From contig NZ_BMRE01000005.1 of the NCBI RefSeq assembly GCF_014648475.1, positions 1-64,000 of the forward strand: a DNA stretch of 64,000 bases, written 5' to 3'. A model generated the notes under the pieces. That model saw only the letters and a list, made by a program, of their open reading frames with translations, was not told where the DNA came from and did not search any database. Of this stretch, positions 1 through 8,090 are shown in pieces (position 1 is the first letter of the stretch; the number at the start of each line of letters is the position of its first letter). Made by a program: the position numbers and the translations under genes. Source of the DNA: Lentzea flava (GTDB lineage Bacteria; Actinomycetota; Actinomycetes; Mycobacteriales; Pseudonocardiaceae).

Positions 1-114
1 CACTGCAACCCCTGCACAACTCAGGTGTTGCAACGATCCCTAGAACCCAAGAGGTGGAGTAAGGAGCCCTTCATCGACGGCGAGCTGGCCGCGGGAGCGC
101 GCCCTTGGGTCCGT
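1..114. other. Left flank without a gene; possible insertion-sequence end
   Basis: No coding region is supported here. The stretch around 20-37 (CTCAGGTGTTGCAACGAT) resembles, from memory, terminal sequences of actinobacterial IS3-type elements. The 6-mers TGCAAC (4-9) and GTTGCA (27-32) form a spaced inverted repeat. No transposase is in the window, so this is only a suggestion that an element lies to the left. Confidence 0.2.
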
Positions 115-2421
115 TCAGCGCCAGAAACTCCGACGGCGTTCTTTCCCGGCGGCGAACTCCCGCAGCACCTGCAGCGCCCGTGCCCACAACTGGTCCACGT
201 CACCGCCCGCGGTGAGGTCGGCCACCAGGCGGCGCAACGGCTCGTACTCCGGGCCCTGCCTGGAGGCGACCAGGACGCCGAGCCTGCTGGCGAGGTCGGC
301 GAGCAGGTCCCGGCGCTCCCAGGTCGGCCGTCCCGCTTCCTTCTCCAGCCGCTGAACCTCCAGCGCGGTGATCTCACGCAGATCCGCCGGACGGCCGGGC
401 GTGGCGGTGCCACTCACCTTCAGGCTCGGCGCGGCAGGCTGGAAACCACGCGTGACCGTGTAGCGCGCGGAGAGGGGCACGGCCGCGTCGAACCGCGCGG
501 GAGCGGCCGGAGCAAGTGGCGGAGGCCCGCCGTAGCCGCCACCCGCGACCGCCATCGGTGCGGCGAACCCGGGAGCCGGCATCTCCCATCCCGACGGCAG
601 CTCCACCGGCTGCACCACCCGGTGCACGGTGCCGTCGGACACGACTCGCTCGTCCACCGCGACGAACGCGGTGAAACGGCACAACACACCGAACCGCAAC
701 GAGATCCGCACGATCTCCGGCTCCACCGCCTTCTCGCCGACCGCGTACCGGTCCTCCAGATCACGCAGTGCCGCGCGAGCCCACTGCGCCCGGACCGCGG
801 GCTCACTCAGCTGTCGTACCACGACGTTCTCCTGCCAGTCCGCACCGTCCCGCGTGCGGCCGCGCACGGTCAGCGACTCCGGCACCGGCCCGCGGTACCG
901 GCCGAAGGCGACCAGCGGCACACCGGGGTAGATGGCCGACGGCTGCCGCGGCACCGAAGACTCCGGTGTCACCACCAGGTCCGTGATCACCGGCGCGCCG
1001 ATGCGGCGCTGGATGTGCGTCATCGCCTCGTCCAGGCGGTCCTCGCTCTCGACCAGCTCGCACCGCCCCGCGCCCTGCGCCGCCAGCCTGCCGAGGAAGC
1101 CCGCGTTGACGGCGGTGTCGATGCCGACGGCGTGCACCCTCGTCCGGTTGATCACCGGCGCGATGTCGCGCAGGAGCTGGTCCTCGTTGCCCACCTGGCC
1201 GTCGGTCACGAGGACCAGGACGGGGTCGCGCTCCTCGCTCGCGCGAGCGAGGAGGGTCAGGCCCTCGCGCAGCGGTTCGAACAGCTCGGTCCCGCCGCGC
1301 GCCTGCACCGCCGCGAGGTGTTCGACGGCGCGGAAGCGGTGGCGGTCGGTGGCCGCGACGAGTCCCGTTCCGAGCTCGGCCGGGCGTTCCACCTGGTGGT
1401 CGAAGGTCAGCACGGCGAACGTGTCGTCGTTCGTCAGCGTGTCGATGATGCGGGCGGCTGCTCGCCTGGCCGCGACCATCTTCCAGCCCGACATGCTGCC
1501 GGAACGGTCGAGCAGCAGCACCACGTCCCGCGGCCGGACCGGGGTGGCGAGGTCCGGTGGCAGGACCGTCAGCTGGTAGGTGCCCTCGTCGCTGTCGTCC
1601 GGGTCGGGCACGCAGACGGCCGCGGTGCTGTTCCCCGCGTACGCCAGGCGCAGCACGAAGTCCCGGTCGACGCGCTCTCCCGGCGCGACCGTCACGGTGG
1701 TGCCCTCGGTCGACACGGTGTGCAGGCTCGACCGCACCTCGCCGAGTTCCAGACCGGCCGGGTCGATCTCGACGCCGATGCCGAGCCGCACCGGGTTCGG
1801 GAAGCCCGGCAGCAGCACCGGCGGCGTGATCCGGGAGGCGTCCGGCACGACGTCGGTGTCCTCGGCGTACCCGTCGCCGACGGACGGGCCCGGCAGCGGC
1901 GTGCCCGGCACGTACCTCGGCGCCACCACGAGCGGGAACCGGAACGTGGCCGCGCCGTCCTCGTACACCAGCGGCCCGACCAGGCTCAGCTCGACCGTCA
2001 CGTGCTCGCCCGCTGGAATGTTGCCCACCCGCATGGTGAACACGTCCGGCCGCTCTTCCTCCACAATGGACGCTCTTCGGCCTGCCGCGATCGCGTCGTC
2101 GTAGGCCTGACGCGCGGCACCGCGTTCCTGGAGCTCCGCCTCGACCGTGCGGTCGCCCGCGGTCATCTTCATGCCGGTGACGGCGGCGCGGTCCGGCAGC
2201 GGGAACACGTACGTCGCTTCGAGGGCGGTGTCGTGGGCGTTCACGAAGCCGGTCGTCAGCACGACCCTGCCGATCAGCCCGGTGATCGTCGCCCGCACGT
2301 CGAGGCTTTCCAGCGGCAGGTTGCCGCGGTCGGTGAGCAGCGCGCCGACACCCGCGTCCTCGGTCGTCCTGCCGATCCTGTCCTCCTCGGCGGACTTCAT
2401 CGGGGCGACGGTGAAGGTCAT
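115..2421 (-). CDS. VIT and VWA domain protein
   Basis: A 768-aa protein. Residues of about 34-170 look like a vault/inter-alpha-trypsin (VIT) domain. Residues of about 295-460 are a von Willebrand A domain with an intact MIDAS motif DRSGSMS near residue 304, expected to bind a divalent cation and mediate protein-protein contacts. The C-terminal 200 residues are Pro/Ala-rich with a helical tail. No signal peptide or membrane segment is visible, so it is probably cytoplasmic. The start ATG overlaps the stop of the upstream MerR-type gene by 4 nt (ATGA), so the two are translationally coupled. The family is common in actinobacteria but its cellular role is not established, and I assign no pathway. 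Confidence 0.85.
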   Translation of the reverse strand: MTFTVAPMKSAEEDRIGRTTEDAGVGALLTDRGNLPLESLDVRATITGLIGRVVLTTGFVNAHDTALEATYVFPLPDRAAVTGMKMTAGDRTVEAELQERGAARQAYDDAIAAGRRASIVEEERPDVFTMRVGNIPAGEHVTVELSLVGPLVYEDGAATFRFPLVVAPRYVPGTPLPGPSVGDGYAEDTDVVPDASRITPPVLLPGFPNPVRLGIGVEIDPAGLELGEVRSSLHTVSTEGTTVTVAPGERVDRDFVLRLAYAGNSTAAVCVPDPDDSDEGTYQLTVLPPDLATPVRPRDVVLLLDRSGSMSGWKMVAARRAAARIIDTLTNDDTFAVLTFDHQVERPAELGTGLVAATDRHRFRAVEHLAAVQARGGTELFEPLREGLTLLARASEERDPVLVLVTDGQVGNEDQLLRDIAPVINRTRVHAVGIDTAVNAGFLGRLAAQGAGRCELVESEDRLDEAMTHIQRRIGAPVITDLVVTPESSVPRQPSAIYPGVPLVAFGRYRGPVPESLTVRGRTRDGADWQENVVVRQLSEPAVRAQWARAALRDLEDRYAVGEKAVEPEIVRISLRFGVLCRFTAFVAVDERVVSDGTVHRVVQPVELPSGWEMPAPGFAAPMAVAGGGYGGPPPLAPAAPARFDAAVPLSARYTVTRGFQPAAPSLKVSGTATPGRPADLREITALEVQRLEKEAGRPTWERRDLLADLASRLGVLVASRQGPEYEPLRRLVADLTAGGDVDQLWARALQVLREFAAGKERRRSFWR

Positions 2422-2984
2422 GACGGTTCCCTTTCGTTCGTGAGCAGACCACGGGCGGCGAGCAGGTCGAGCAACGGCCGGGCGGCGGCCGCGATGTCCG
2501 CGCAGTCGGCGGCGGTGGGCGCGCCCGGCACCAGGAGAACGGCACCTCCCCCGAGCGCGACGCCGTTCAGCGGAGCCGCCTTCGCCTGAGGGGCTGGTGC
2601 GGGTGTGGCAACGGGTTCGGCCCAGAACCGGGGACGGACCTCGGATCGCGGTGGCGGATCACCGGAGTCGAGCAGCCCGTCGGGCACGCGGGCGATGGCC
2701 GCCAGGGTCGTGTCCGTGGCACCCGCGAGCTCGGCCTGGATCTCGGCCAGCGTCCTCCCCTCCGACTGCAGTCTCTTCACGGCCACGAGCTGGAGCAGGT
2801 GGCGCTTCTCGTACAACGCTGTGCGGCCGCGCATCGCGGAAGGCCGGTCGACCAGCCCCGTCGTCGCGTACCAGCGGACGGCCCGCCGGTCGGGCACGTC
2901 CCGCACGCGGCCGTTGGGCGCGCCCGAGTACTCCGCGGTGAGTGCGGCGGAGACACGGTCCAGCAACTCGTCGAGCGTCCACAC
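2418..2984 (-). CDS. MerR-family transcriptional regulator
   Basis: A 188-aa protein from the GTG at 2984. The N-terminal winged helix has the MerR pattern, with the motif VRWYATTGLVDRPS followed by RTALYEKRHLLQLVAVKRLQ and a helical dimerisation region. The C-terminal half is Ala/Pro-rich and has no recognisable ligand domain. The frame stays open upstream to 3083, but that extension would translate through a perfect inverted repeat (2995-3019), so I prefer GTG 2984, which gives the sequence VWTLDELLDRV. The gene is coupled to the VIT/VWA gene and may regulate it and itself. The family assignment is good. The start is inferred. Confidence 0.8.
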   Translation of the reverse strand: MWTLDELLDRVSAALTAEYSGAPNGRVRDVPDRRAVRWYATTGLVDRPSAMRGRTALYEKRHLLQLVAVKRLQSEGRTLAEIQAELAGATDTTLAAIARVPDGLLDSGDPPPRSEVRPRFWAEPVATPAPAPQAKAAPLNGVALGGGAVLLVPGAPTAADCADIAAAARPLLDLLAARGLLTNEREPS

Positions 2985-2994
2985 ACCCCGATAC

Positions 2995-3020
2995 TGACAC
3001 TGCAATCGTGACAGTGTCAA
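2995..3020 (-). promoter_or_regulatory. Inverted-repeat operator at the MerR-gene promoter
   Basis: TGACACTG (2995-3002) and CAGTGTCA (3012-3019) form a perfect 8-bp inverted repeat with a 9-bp spacer. Read leftward, TTGACA (3020-3015) is a consensus -35 box at the outer edge of the repeat, and the repeat fills the space up to a weak -10. That is where MerR proteins classically bind. The start codon follows within about 11 nt. It also lies about 70 bp upstream of the divergent lysyl-oxidase-like gene, so it could control both. Confidence 0.6.
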
Positions 3021-3086
3021 CGTTGCAGCCGGGAGTAGCGTGGCCAACTGCTGAGCGTGACCAAACCTGCACTGAGGGGGCATGGA

Positions 3087-4316
3087 ATGAGAGGCTTGGC
3101 ATTACTGGCGACGCTGTTGCTGCTGTCGTCCCCGTCCGCCGTCGCTTCGGCACCGACCGTCGTCAACTCCCACCGCCCGTCGTTCTGGCAGGGCGAGGTC
3201 CGCAAGTCCGACCCGCGTGTGCGTGACGTGCCCGAATGCCGCAAGAACGGGTGCGACCGCGCGGTCGTCTCCGTCCGGCTGCCCGCCGGCCTGCGGGCGA
3301 AACCCGGTGGCGTCGAGCTGGCGATCCGCGCGGTCGGCGCCACCCCGGACGACAGTCTCGGGTTCGCCGTCTACCAGGGCTCCCGGCGCGTCGCGCTCGC
3401 CGACGCGCAGATCGGCCCCGCGCGGTCGGTGTGGCTGCCCAAGACCTCCGCGCGCTACACGGTCTACGTCTTCTACAACCCGTTCGTGCCCGAGCTGGGA
3501 TCGGACGTCGTGAAGTACGAAGGCCTGCTGGAGAACGAGAACTCGCCCCGGCGGTCCTCCGCGGAACTGCTGCCGGACCTGGAGGCACTCCCCCAGCGGT
3601 ACGCGACGTTCGAGACGCCACCGCCGTTCTTCGACGACGTGGCGGCGCCGGGATCGTCGTGCTTCCGCAGCGAGGTGGAGGAGCAGAACGCCCGCAAGTG
3701 CCTGCGCTTCGGCCAGGCGATGGCGAACGTCGGGGACGGCCCGGTCGATGTGCGGTACTCCACTCCAGCCGGTCAGCGCCCGCCGGAAGTTCCCGGCTCG
3801 CAACGCATCCACCGCGCCGACGGGACGTATCGCGACGTGCCGTCCGTGGGTGTCATGCATTACCACGCGATCCATCAGCACTACCACTTCGAGGACTTCT
3901 CGGTCTCCACGCTGGAAAACGCCGCCGGAACCGTGGTGGCCACGGGCAAGAAGAACGGTTTCTGCATGGCGGACACCGAAATGCCGTGGTGGGCGCGCAA
4001 GGGCAACGCGCCGCAGAGCTACCCGGCGCCGCGCTGCCTCGACCCGGAACCGGCGTCACCGCCCGGTGTCGACGCGTTCAAGAACGGCATTTCCCGTGGG
4101 TGGGCCGACGAGTACTGGTGGGCGCTGCCCGACCAGATGATCGAGGTCAGCGCGCTGACCGACGGCACCTACACGCTGGTCACGCGCGTCGACCCGGCGA
4201 ACAAGATCCTCGAGTCCGGTGAGCGCAACAACTGCGTCCGGGTCCCGATCACGTTGTCCGGCCTGGCCACCGCCACACCGAAGGCCGTTCTCGGGAGCAC
4301 GCCGAAAACCTGCTGA
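3087..4316 (+). CDS. Secreted lysyl-oxidase-like protein
   Basis: A 409-aa protein with a Sec-type signal peptide (residues 1 to about 21, hydrophobic core LALLATLLLLSS, then SAVASA). The C-terminal half carries the lysyl oxidase copper signature: MHYHAIHQHYHFEDFSV near residues 257-273 has the clustered histidines of the family's talon. It is followed by Cys-containing segments (GFCMADTE, RCLDPEP, NNCVR) that could form the disulfides. Known family members oxidise primary amines of lysine side chains. The bacterial substrate is unknown. Start ATG 3087 is chosen because GAGGGGG lies 6 nt upstream and the signal peptide begins there. A GTG at 3057 is in frame but would put a charged stretch before the signal. 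Confidence 0.85.
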   Translation: MRGLALLATLLLLSSPSAVASAPTVVNSHRPSFWQGEVRKSDPRVRDVPECRKNGCDRAVVSVRLPAGLRAKPGGVELAIRAVGATPDDSLGFAVYQGSRRVALADAQIGPARSVWLPKTSARYTVYVFYNPFVPELGSDVVKYEGLLENENSPRRSSAELLPDLEALPQRYATFETPPPFFDDVAAPGSSCFRSEVEEQNARKCLRFGQAMANVGDGPVDVRYSTPAGQRPPEVPGSQRIHRADGTYRDVPSVGVMHYHAIHQHYHFEDFSVSTLENAAGTVVATGKKNGFCMADTEMPWWARKGNAPQSYPAPRCLDPEPASPPGVDAFKNGISRGWADEYWWALPDQMIEVSALTDGTYTLVTRVDPANKILESGERNNCVRVPITLSGLATATPKAVLGSTPKTC

Positions 4317-4341
4317 GGATCACACCTCGTGACGCGGTAGG

Positions 4342-5331
4342 GTGCCGCGGGTGACCACGGACAAGGTCGGCCACAACACCCTGCACAGCAACACCCACAG
4401 GGCCGCGTTGGGCCGGCTCAAAACCAAGAAGCAGCAGATCCTGTACGCGGTGGAGCACATGCCGCGCGGGAGCACCGTCGAGGACGTGCGCAGCTGGCTG
4501 GGCGACCACGGGCAACCGGTGCCCAGCCGGCCGTACACCGCGCCGATCGTGAACGAGTGGCGCGCCCGCAACGGCGTGACCGACACGAGCGGCCACGTGC
4601 CGCTGACCCCGGAACTGATCGCGCAGCTCGACTCCGCGGACGGCGAGACGCCGGCCGAACCGGTGAAACCCGCTGGTGCCAAGGGTTTCTACGCCGTCGC
4701 GGTGCTGAGCATCGGTGTCAGCGTGGACACGTCGTGGCGGTTTTTCGCGCAGCGCCTGGGAATCACCGACGTGGTGGAACGGGTCGTCCTGTTCTCCGTC
4801 ATGGAGGCGGCGCTGATCGCGTGCGGCTGGGCGATGCGCGCGGGTGTGCGCCGTGACGGCCGTCCCGGCCCCGCGCGGCTCGTGGCGTGGGCGCTGACGG
4901 CGTTCGCCGCGTTCGCCGCCCTCAGCCTGTCCGGCCCGGTCGCGGGTACGGCCCGCGTCCTGCTCGGACCGGTGCTCGGCCTGGTGATGCTGCACCTCGC
5001 GCTCGGCATCGAGATCCGCGCGACGCGGCAGCGCACGACCACCTGGGCACGGGTGGGCCGCGAGCTGCGGGAACGCCTGCTGTCGTTGCTGGGCCTCGGC
5101 GACGACCACCGCGACGCCCTCGCCCGCACCCGCGACCGGGCGGCGTTGCGGGCGGCGAGGCTCGCGCTGGCCAGCCGGTGGACCCCGTTCCGGACCAGGC
5201 GCCTGCGCAAGGCCCTGCACGCCTCGCACGTCGCGCACGACCCGGTCCAGCGGGACCGGATGCTGCGCGAACTCGGCGTGCTCCAGCACGCGCACAAGCT
5301 CGCCGAGACCACCCAGCCGTCGCCGTGGTGA
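4342..5331 (+). CDS. Integral membrane protein of unknown function
   Basis: A protein of up to 329 aa. Residues 1 to about 110 are soluble and basic (RLKTKKQQILYAVEHM...). Then come hydrophobic segments near 115-130 (FYAVAVLSIGVSV), 147-165, 180-200 (WALTAFAAFAALSLSG) and 207-225 (VLLGPVLGLVMLHLAL), followed by an Arg-rich cytoplasmic tail. It resembles actinobacterial DUF2637/Spd-like membrane proteins in layout only, and I do not recognise it. The start is uncertain: GTG 4342, or GTG 4351, which has TAGGG about 8 nt upstream. Its stop overlaps the next gene by 4 nt (GTGA). Confidence 0.65.
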   Translation: MPRVTTDKVGHNTLHSNTHRAALGRLKTKKQQILYAVEHMPRGSTVEDVRSWLGDHGQPVPSRPYTAPIVNEWRARNGVTDTSGHVPLTPELIAQLDSADGETPAEPVKPAGAKGFYAVAVLSIGVSVDTSWRFFAQRLGITDVVERVVLFSVMEAALIACGWAMRAGVRRDGRPGPARLVAWALTAFAAFAALSLSGPVAGTARVLLGPVLGLVMLHLALGIEIRATRQRTTTWARVGRELRERLLSLLGLGDDHRDALARTRDRAALRAARLALASRWTPFRTRRLRKALHASHVAHDPVQRDRMLRELGVLQHAHKLAETTQPSPW

Positions 5332-5834
5332 CCTTCACCGGCGACACCGGGCTCGCGGCGGAGATCGCCGCCCTGGTGAACCACGTGTACGCCGAGGCGG
5401 AGGAAGGGCTCTGGCTCGACGGCGCCGCGCGGACCAGCGAGGCCGAGGTGGCGGACCTCATCGAGGCCGGACAGATCGCGGTGGTCCGGTCGGACGAACG
5501 CGTCGTGGGCGCCGTTCGCATCCAGCAGCTCAGCGACTCCCTGGGCGAGTTCGGGATGCTGGTCGCCGCCCCGCAGGAGCGCGGCACCGGTGTCGGCAGG
5601 AAGCTCGTGGCGTTCGCCGAGCAGTGGGGGCGCGACCGCGGCCTCTCGCACATGCAGCTGGAACTGCTCGTGCCGCAGACGTGGAAACACCCGGTCAAGG
5701 AGTTCCTGCGAGGCTGGTACACGCGCATCGGTTACCGCGTGGTGCGCACGGGCGACCTCGGCGAGGACTACCCGGCGCTGGTGCCGCGCCTCGCCTGTCC
5801 GTGCGACTTCCTCGTCTTTCACAAGGACTTGTGA
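5328..5834 (+). CDS. GNAT-family N-acetyltransferase
   Basis: A 168-aa acyltransferase. The acetyl-CoA binding loop is visible as APQERGTGVGRKLVAFAEQWG (Q/RxxGxG/A type), followed by the beta-strand SHMQLELLVPQ and a C-terminal FLRGWYTRIGYRVV segment, all standard GNAT elements. The substrate cannot be told. GTG 5328 overlaps the preceding membrane-protein stop in a GTGA junction, so the two are likely co-translated. GTG 5325 is equally possible. Confidence 0.8.
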   Translation: MTFTGDTGLAAEIAALVNHVYAEAEEGLWLDGAARTSEAEVADLIEAGQIAVVRSDERVVGAVRIQQLSDSLGEFGMLVAAPQERGTGVGRKLVAFAEQWGRDRGLSHMQLELLVPQTWKHPVKEFLRGWYTRIGYRVVRTGDLGEDYPALVPRLACPCDFLVFHKDL

Positions 5835-5856
5835 CGCACGTCTAACTTTGCTTTTT

Positions 5857-5885
5857 CATAGTCAGGGGCTAGCGTGCTGACTATG
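5857..5885 (+). promoter_or_regulatory. Leaderless thiolase promoter inside a 9-bp inverted repeat
   Basis: CATAGTCAG (5857-5865) and CTGACTATG (5877-5885) are perfect reverse complements separated by 11 bp. The right arm includes the ATG start codon at 5883. A TANNNT-type -10 (TAGCGT, 5870-5875) lies in the spacer, 7 nt before the ATG, indicating a leaderless transcript. A dimeric repressor bound here (TetR-like would fit) would block initiation directly. The regulator is not identified. Confidence 0.55.
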
Positions 5886-7055
5886 GCTACCACTAGTCAG
5901 ACTGCCGTCATCGTCGACGCCGTCCGCACGCCGCTCGCCAAGGGCAAGCCCGGCGGCGCGTACTCCGAGATCCACCCCGTCGACCTGCACAGCACGGTCC
6001 TCGCCGCGCTCGTGGACCGCACCGGCATCGACCCGGCCGTGGTCGACGACGTCATCAGCGGTGCCGTCGGCCAGGTCGGCGAGCAGTCCGGCAACACCGC
6101 GCGCTGGGCCGCGCTCGCCGCGGGCTTCCCGGAGTCGGTGCCCGGCGTGACCGTCGACCGCCAGTGCGGGTCCAGCCAGCAGGCGCTGCACTTCGCCGCG
6201 CAGGGCGTGATCGCGGGCGCCTACGACGTCGTGATCGCCTCCGGTGTCGAGTCGATGAGCCGCATCCCGATCGGCTCGCAGGCCCTCGGCCAGAACTTCG
6301 CCGGCACGAAGGTGCTGGAGCGCTACGACCTCGTTCCGCAGGGCATCAGCGCCGAGCTCATCGCCGACCGCTGGAAGCTCTCCCGCGCGCGGCTCGACGA
6401 GTTCTCCGCCGAGTCGCACCAGCGCGCCGCCACGGCGTGGAAGAACGGGTTCTTCGACGCGCAGGTGACGTTCGTGAACGAGCTGCGGACCGACGAGACG
6501 ATCCGGCCGGACACGACCGCCGAGGTCCTCGCCGGACTGCGGCCCGCGTTCCGCAATGAGCACTGGGAGCAGCGGTTCCCCGGCCTGGACTGGCGTGTCA
6601 CCGCGGGCAACAGCTCGCCGGTCAACGACGGTGCCGCCGCGGTGCTCGTGACGAGCGAGGAGGCGGCCGCCCGGCTGGGACTCCGCCCGCGCGCCCGCGT
6701 CCACTCGTTCGCCGTCGCCGGCGACGACCCGGTGCTCATGCTGACCGGCATCATCCCGGCCACGCAGAAAGTTCTCGCCCGCGCCGGCCTCACCATCCAC
6801 GACATCGACGCCTTCGAGGTCAACGAGGCGTTCGCGTCCGTCGTGCTGGCGTGGCAGGCCGAAACAGGCGCGGATCTCGCCAAGGTCAACATCAACGGCG
6901 GCGCCATCGCCATCGGCCACCCGCTCGGCGGCTCGGGCGCGCGCCTGATGACCACGCTGGTCAACAACCTCGAGCAGACGGGCGGCCGCTACGGGCTCCA
7001 GGTGATGTGCGAGGCGGGCGGGCTCGCCAACGCGACCATCATCGAGAGGCTCTGA
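5883..7055 (+). CDS. Thiolase (acetyl-CoA C-acyltransferase)
   Basis: A 390-aa thiolase of standard length. The acyl-accepting cysteine is Cys95 in DRQCGSSQQA. The catalytic His346 is in AIGHPLGGSGAR and the second cysteine is Cys376 in MCEAGGLAN. All three are intact. It should catalyse reversible thiolytic cleavage or Claisen condensation of acyl-CoA in beta-oxidation or related degradation. Start ATG 5883 is favoured over an upstream in-frame codon at 5874 because the -10 element sits exactly 7 nt upstream. A hotdog thioesterase follows 2 nt after the stop, so the two form an operon. Confidence 0.9.
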   Translation: MATTSQTAVIVDAVRTPLAKGKPGGAYSEIHPVDLHSTVLAALVDRTGIDPAVVDDVISGAVGQVGEQSGNTARWAALAAGFPESVPGVTVDRQCGSSQQALHFAAQGVIAGAYDVVIASGVESMSRIPIGSQALGQNFAGTKVLERYDLVPQGISAELIADRWKLSRARLDEFSAESHQRAATAWKNGFFDAQVTFVNELRTDETIRPDTTAEVLAGLRPAFRNEHWEQRFPGLDWRVTAGNSSPVNDGAAAVLVTSEEAAARLGLRPRARVHSFAVAGDDPVLMLTGIIPATQKVLARAGLTIHDIDAFEVNEAFASVVLAWQAETGADLAKVNINGGAIAIGHPLGGSGARLMTTLVNNLEQTGGRYGLQVMCEAGGLANATIIERL

Positions 7056-7057
7056 CG

Positions 7058-7543
7058 GTGCGGCAGCGCAGTTACGAGTGGAGCGACCCGCGGATCCTCG
7101 CGGACGCCGTCACCGGGATGGACGGGATCGAGTTCCTCAAACGGATCGGCACCGGCGACCTGCCGCCCCCTCCGGCCGCGCAGACCACCGGCATCGTGCC
7201 GGTGGAGATCGGTGACGGGTGGGCGCGGTTCGAGCTGGAACCCGCGGAGTGGCACTACAACCCGCTCGGCACGGTGCACGGCGGCATCCTGTCCACCCTC
7301 GCCGACACCGCGCTCGGCTGCGCCGTCCACACGAAGCTCCCGGCGGGCACCGGCTACACGTCGCTGGACCTGACGATCAAGTTCACCCGAGCGGCCACTG
7401 TGGACAGTGGTCTGCTCACCTGCGAGGGCACCGTGGTCACCATCGGCCGTCGCACCGCCACCGCCGAGGCCAGCATCACCGACGGCTCGGGACGCGTGAT
7501 CGCGCACGCCGTGACGACCTGCCTGCTCATCCCTTCCGGTTGA
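7058..7543 (+). CDS. PaaI-type hotdog thioesterase
   Basis: A 161-aa hotdog-fold protein. The motif NPLGTVHGGILSTLADTALG (residues of about 68-87) is the PaaI/YbgC HGG signature, and YTSLDLTIKFTRAA forms the central strand. It probably hydrolyses acyl-CoA thioesters. The GTG start lies 2 nt after the thiolase stop, so it is translated in the same operon and may release acyl groups in the same pathway. The 3' end overlaps the convergent HxlR gene by 17 nt. Confidence 0.85.
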   Translation: MRQRSYEWSDPRILADAVTGMDGIEFLKRIGTGDLPPPPAAQTTGIVPVEIGDGWARFELEPAEWHYNPLGTVHGGILSTLADTALGCAVHTKLPAGTGYTSLDLTIKFTRAATVDSGLLTCEGTVVTIGRRTATAEASITDGSGRVIAHAVTTCLLIPSG

Positions 7544-8003
7544 TCCGGACGGCCAGCCCCTCCGGCCCGAGCGACTCGGCGCCGGACGGGGCGACCCGCA
7601 CGCTCACGGGCTCCCCCGTCTCCGCCGACACGACCCGCAGCGGCCCGTCGCCGTCGCGCAGGTAGGTGTCGCCCCACTGCATCAGCGCGACGATCACCGG
7701 CAGCAGCGCGTTGCCCATCTCGGTGAGGACGTACTCGTACCGCGTCCGCGCCCCCGGCTCCCGGTACGGCCGCTTCTCCAGCAGGCCCGCCTCGACGAGC
7801 TCCTTGAGCCGCTTGGCGGCGACCGCCTCGGTGATGCCGACGCGGCGCACGAAGCCGTCGAACCGCGTGGTGCCGTAGAACGCCTCTCGCAGGATGAGCA
7901 TCGCCGACTTGGTGCCGATGATGTCGAGCGCCATGGCCATCGAACACCGGTCCGGCTGCCATTTGTCCAACGCGGCCAGCGGCCCGCTCATCTGCATGGG
8001 CAT
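7527..8003 (-). CDS. HxlR-family transcriptional regulator
   Basis: A 158-aa winged-helix regulator. Cys20 and the segment MALDIIGTKSAMLILREAFYGTTRFDGFVRRVGI...KRLKELVEAGLLEKRPY are the HxlR (MarR-like) core. A C-terminal tail (RVVSAETGEPVSVRVAP) is a common extension. The start ATG 8003 is preceded by TAGGCT exactly 7 nt upstream, consistent with a leaderless message. Its 3' end converges on the thiolase-thioesterase operon and its 5' end diverges from the zinc-related COG0523 pair, so the target could be on either side. Confidence 0.85.
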   Translation of the reverse strand: MPMQMSGPLAALDKWQPDRCSMAMALDIIGTKSAMLILREAFYGTTRFDGFVRRVGITEAVAAKRLKELVEAGLLEKRPYREPGARTRYEYVLTEMGNALLPVIVALMQWGDTYLRDGDGPLRVVSAETGEPVSVRVAPSGAESLGPEGLAVRINRKG

Positions 8004-8060
8004 GGCTCAGAGCCTACACCTGACTTGTGTTGAGCATACTCAGCCACCCGTTGTGCGTAA

Positions 8061-8083
8061 CGATAACCATTGTCATGTACGGT
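8061..8083 (+). promoter_or_regulatory. Putative Zur box and leaderless -10
   Basis: On the minus strand, 8075-8061 reads TGACAATGGTTATCG. This agrees at most positions with the actinobacterial Zur operator TGAAAATGATTTTCA as I recall it. TACGGT (8078-8083) is a -10 hexamer placed 7 nt before ATG 8091. A Zur repressor bound here would silence the two downstream COG0523 genes when zinc is sufficient. The match is by eye. Confidence 0.6.
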
Positions 8084-8090
8084 GCACGGC

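Noticed and set aside
25-2589. Long plus-strand open frame opposite the VIT/VWA gene
   Set aside because: It has an Arg/His/Gln-rich composition without motifs, which is the antisense shadow of a high-GC gene. The minus-strand VIT and VWA motifs are clear.
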